Of a stretch of 64,000 nucleotides of DNA, positions 63,675 through 64,000 are shown one piece after another. The notes beneath the pieces were generated by a model, which saw nothing but the letters and a program-made list of their open reading frames with translations, had not been told where the DNA came from and did not search any database. Location: contig JACYLU010000032.1 of NCBI GenBank assembly GCA_015272325.1, positions 33,764 through 97,763 on the forward strand, in the 5' to 3' direction. Position 1 is the stretch's first letter. Every line of letters starts with the position of its first letter. The translations under genes and the position numbers were made by a program. The DNA is from Synechococcales cyanobacterium C42_A2020_086. GTDB taxonomy: Bacteria; Cyanobacteriota; Cyanobacteriia; Elainellales; Elainellaceae.

Positions 63675-64000
63675 AACAATTCCTCTTTCTGGGATGCTTC
63701 ATGAGCAAACAGCTACCCCATTCTCGCTCAAATCTGCAGTGTAGTGACTCACAGTTGGGATAACGTGTCCAAGGTAAAGTGTCGGGAACTCTACCTCTCC
63801 CAATCAGCACAATCAGAAACAGCTGGGAATAGACGAACAGGCTGCCAAGTCGAAAGGAGTGCCTACCCGCTTGCCAGAAGTTTCGAATCCTCGATTACTC
63901 ACCAAACCAGGAGTTGAAGCCTTTCCCAGGAATTTTCCTTGGATCAGTTGACACATTGAGGGAGGAGTCGCTATATTGATAAAGCGGTCGAGGGAAGCCA
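63675..64000. other. Right-edge spacer upstream of glyQ
   Basis: About 325 bp with no supported gene. A 30-codon GTG open frame near 63860 has an AAGGAG site but no family features. The glyQ promoter should lie here. Any gene to the right begins beyond the window. Confidence 0.5.

Noticed and set aside
63858..63950. Short GTG-start open frame with an AAGGAG site at the right edge
   Set aside because: Only about 30 codons with no family features; a ribosome-like site alone is not enough.
1..64000. CRISPR arrays, insertion sequences, prophage genes, rRNA genes
   Set aside because: I looked for regularly spaced repeats, transposase motifs, phage structural genes and rRNA segments and saw none.

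Overview
The window is chromosomal DNA of a phycobilisome-containing cyanobacterium. The evidence is a complete phycocyanin operon, the large subunit of magnesium chelatase, a MenG/UbiE methyltransferase, an NtcB-CnaT nitrate-regulation pair, a short cyanophycin synthetase (CphA2 type) and cyanobacterial families such as DUF4079 and DUF4278. I see no phage, transposase, CRISPR array or rRNA operon. One tRNA gene is present, tRNA-Ser(CGA).

Layout. Positions 1-4.0 kb hold the start of a menG/ubiE-like gene (running off the left edge), a REC-GAF response regulator, a VanX-like dipeptidase, a small lipoprotein and a TspO homologue. Positions 5.2-12.9 kb are the phycocyanin operon cpcB-cpcA-cpcC1-cpcC2-cpcD-cpcE-cpcF-cpcG1-cpcG2-cpcG4. 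It has two rod linkers, three rod-core linkers and a strong hairpin terminator after cpcA that probably sets the excess of cpcBA message. Positions 13.5-16.7 kb hold a gluconate permease and gluconokinase. Positions 16.8-26 kb are housekeeping and membrane genes: a phosphatase, a PHP phosphoesterase, a TenA-like protein, a TVP38 protein, an adenosine-specific kinase-like protein, ExbB/ExbD, an ABC exporter and a Clp-fold membrane protease, plus two small conserved-looking genes. A candidate small RNA and a DUF4278 miniprotein lie at 26.1-26.7 kb.

Positions 28.4-31.9 kb form a compact divergent cluster of a GTP cyclohydrolase II-like protein, uracil phosphoribosyltransferase and a DUF1688/URC4 protein. 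This is the signature of the URC uracil-degradation pathway. Positions 31.9-38.8 kb are a dTDP-L-rhamnose operon (rfbC, rfbD, rfbA, a glycosyltransferase, rfbB and a secreted glycoside-hydrolase-like lipoprotein), followed by a family-2 glycosyltransferase. These suggest extracellular polysaccharide or O-antigen synthesis. ChlH occupies 40.8-44.8 kb, then an SH3 protein, a GGDEF/EAL sensor and CphA2.

Positions 52.2-63.7 kb hold rpmI-rplT, a periplasmic binding protein, the ntcB-cnaT pair behind an exact-consensus NtcA promoter, a cytochrome P450, an acyltransferase, tRNA-Ser, ComEC, a DUF4079 membrane protein and glyQ.

Two features stand out. The first is the set of nitrogen-linked modules: URC uracil catabolism, CphA2, and an NtcA-NtcB-CnaT relay. 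The second is a striking number of perfect or near-perfect short tandem duplications (9-18 bp units, two or three copies). Nearly all lie in the spacers between genes, and several touch stop codons. Function calls rest on motifs and remembered families. No database search was run.
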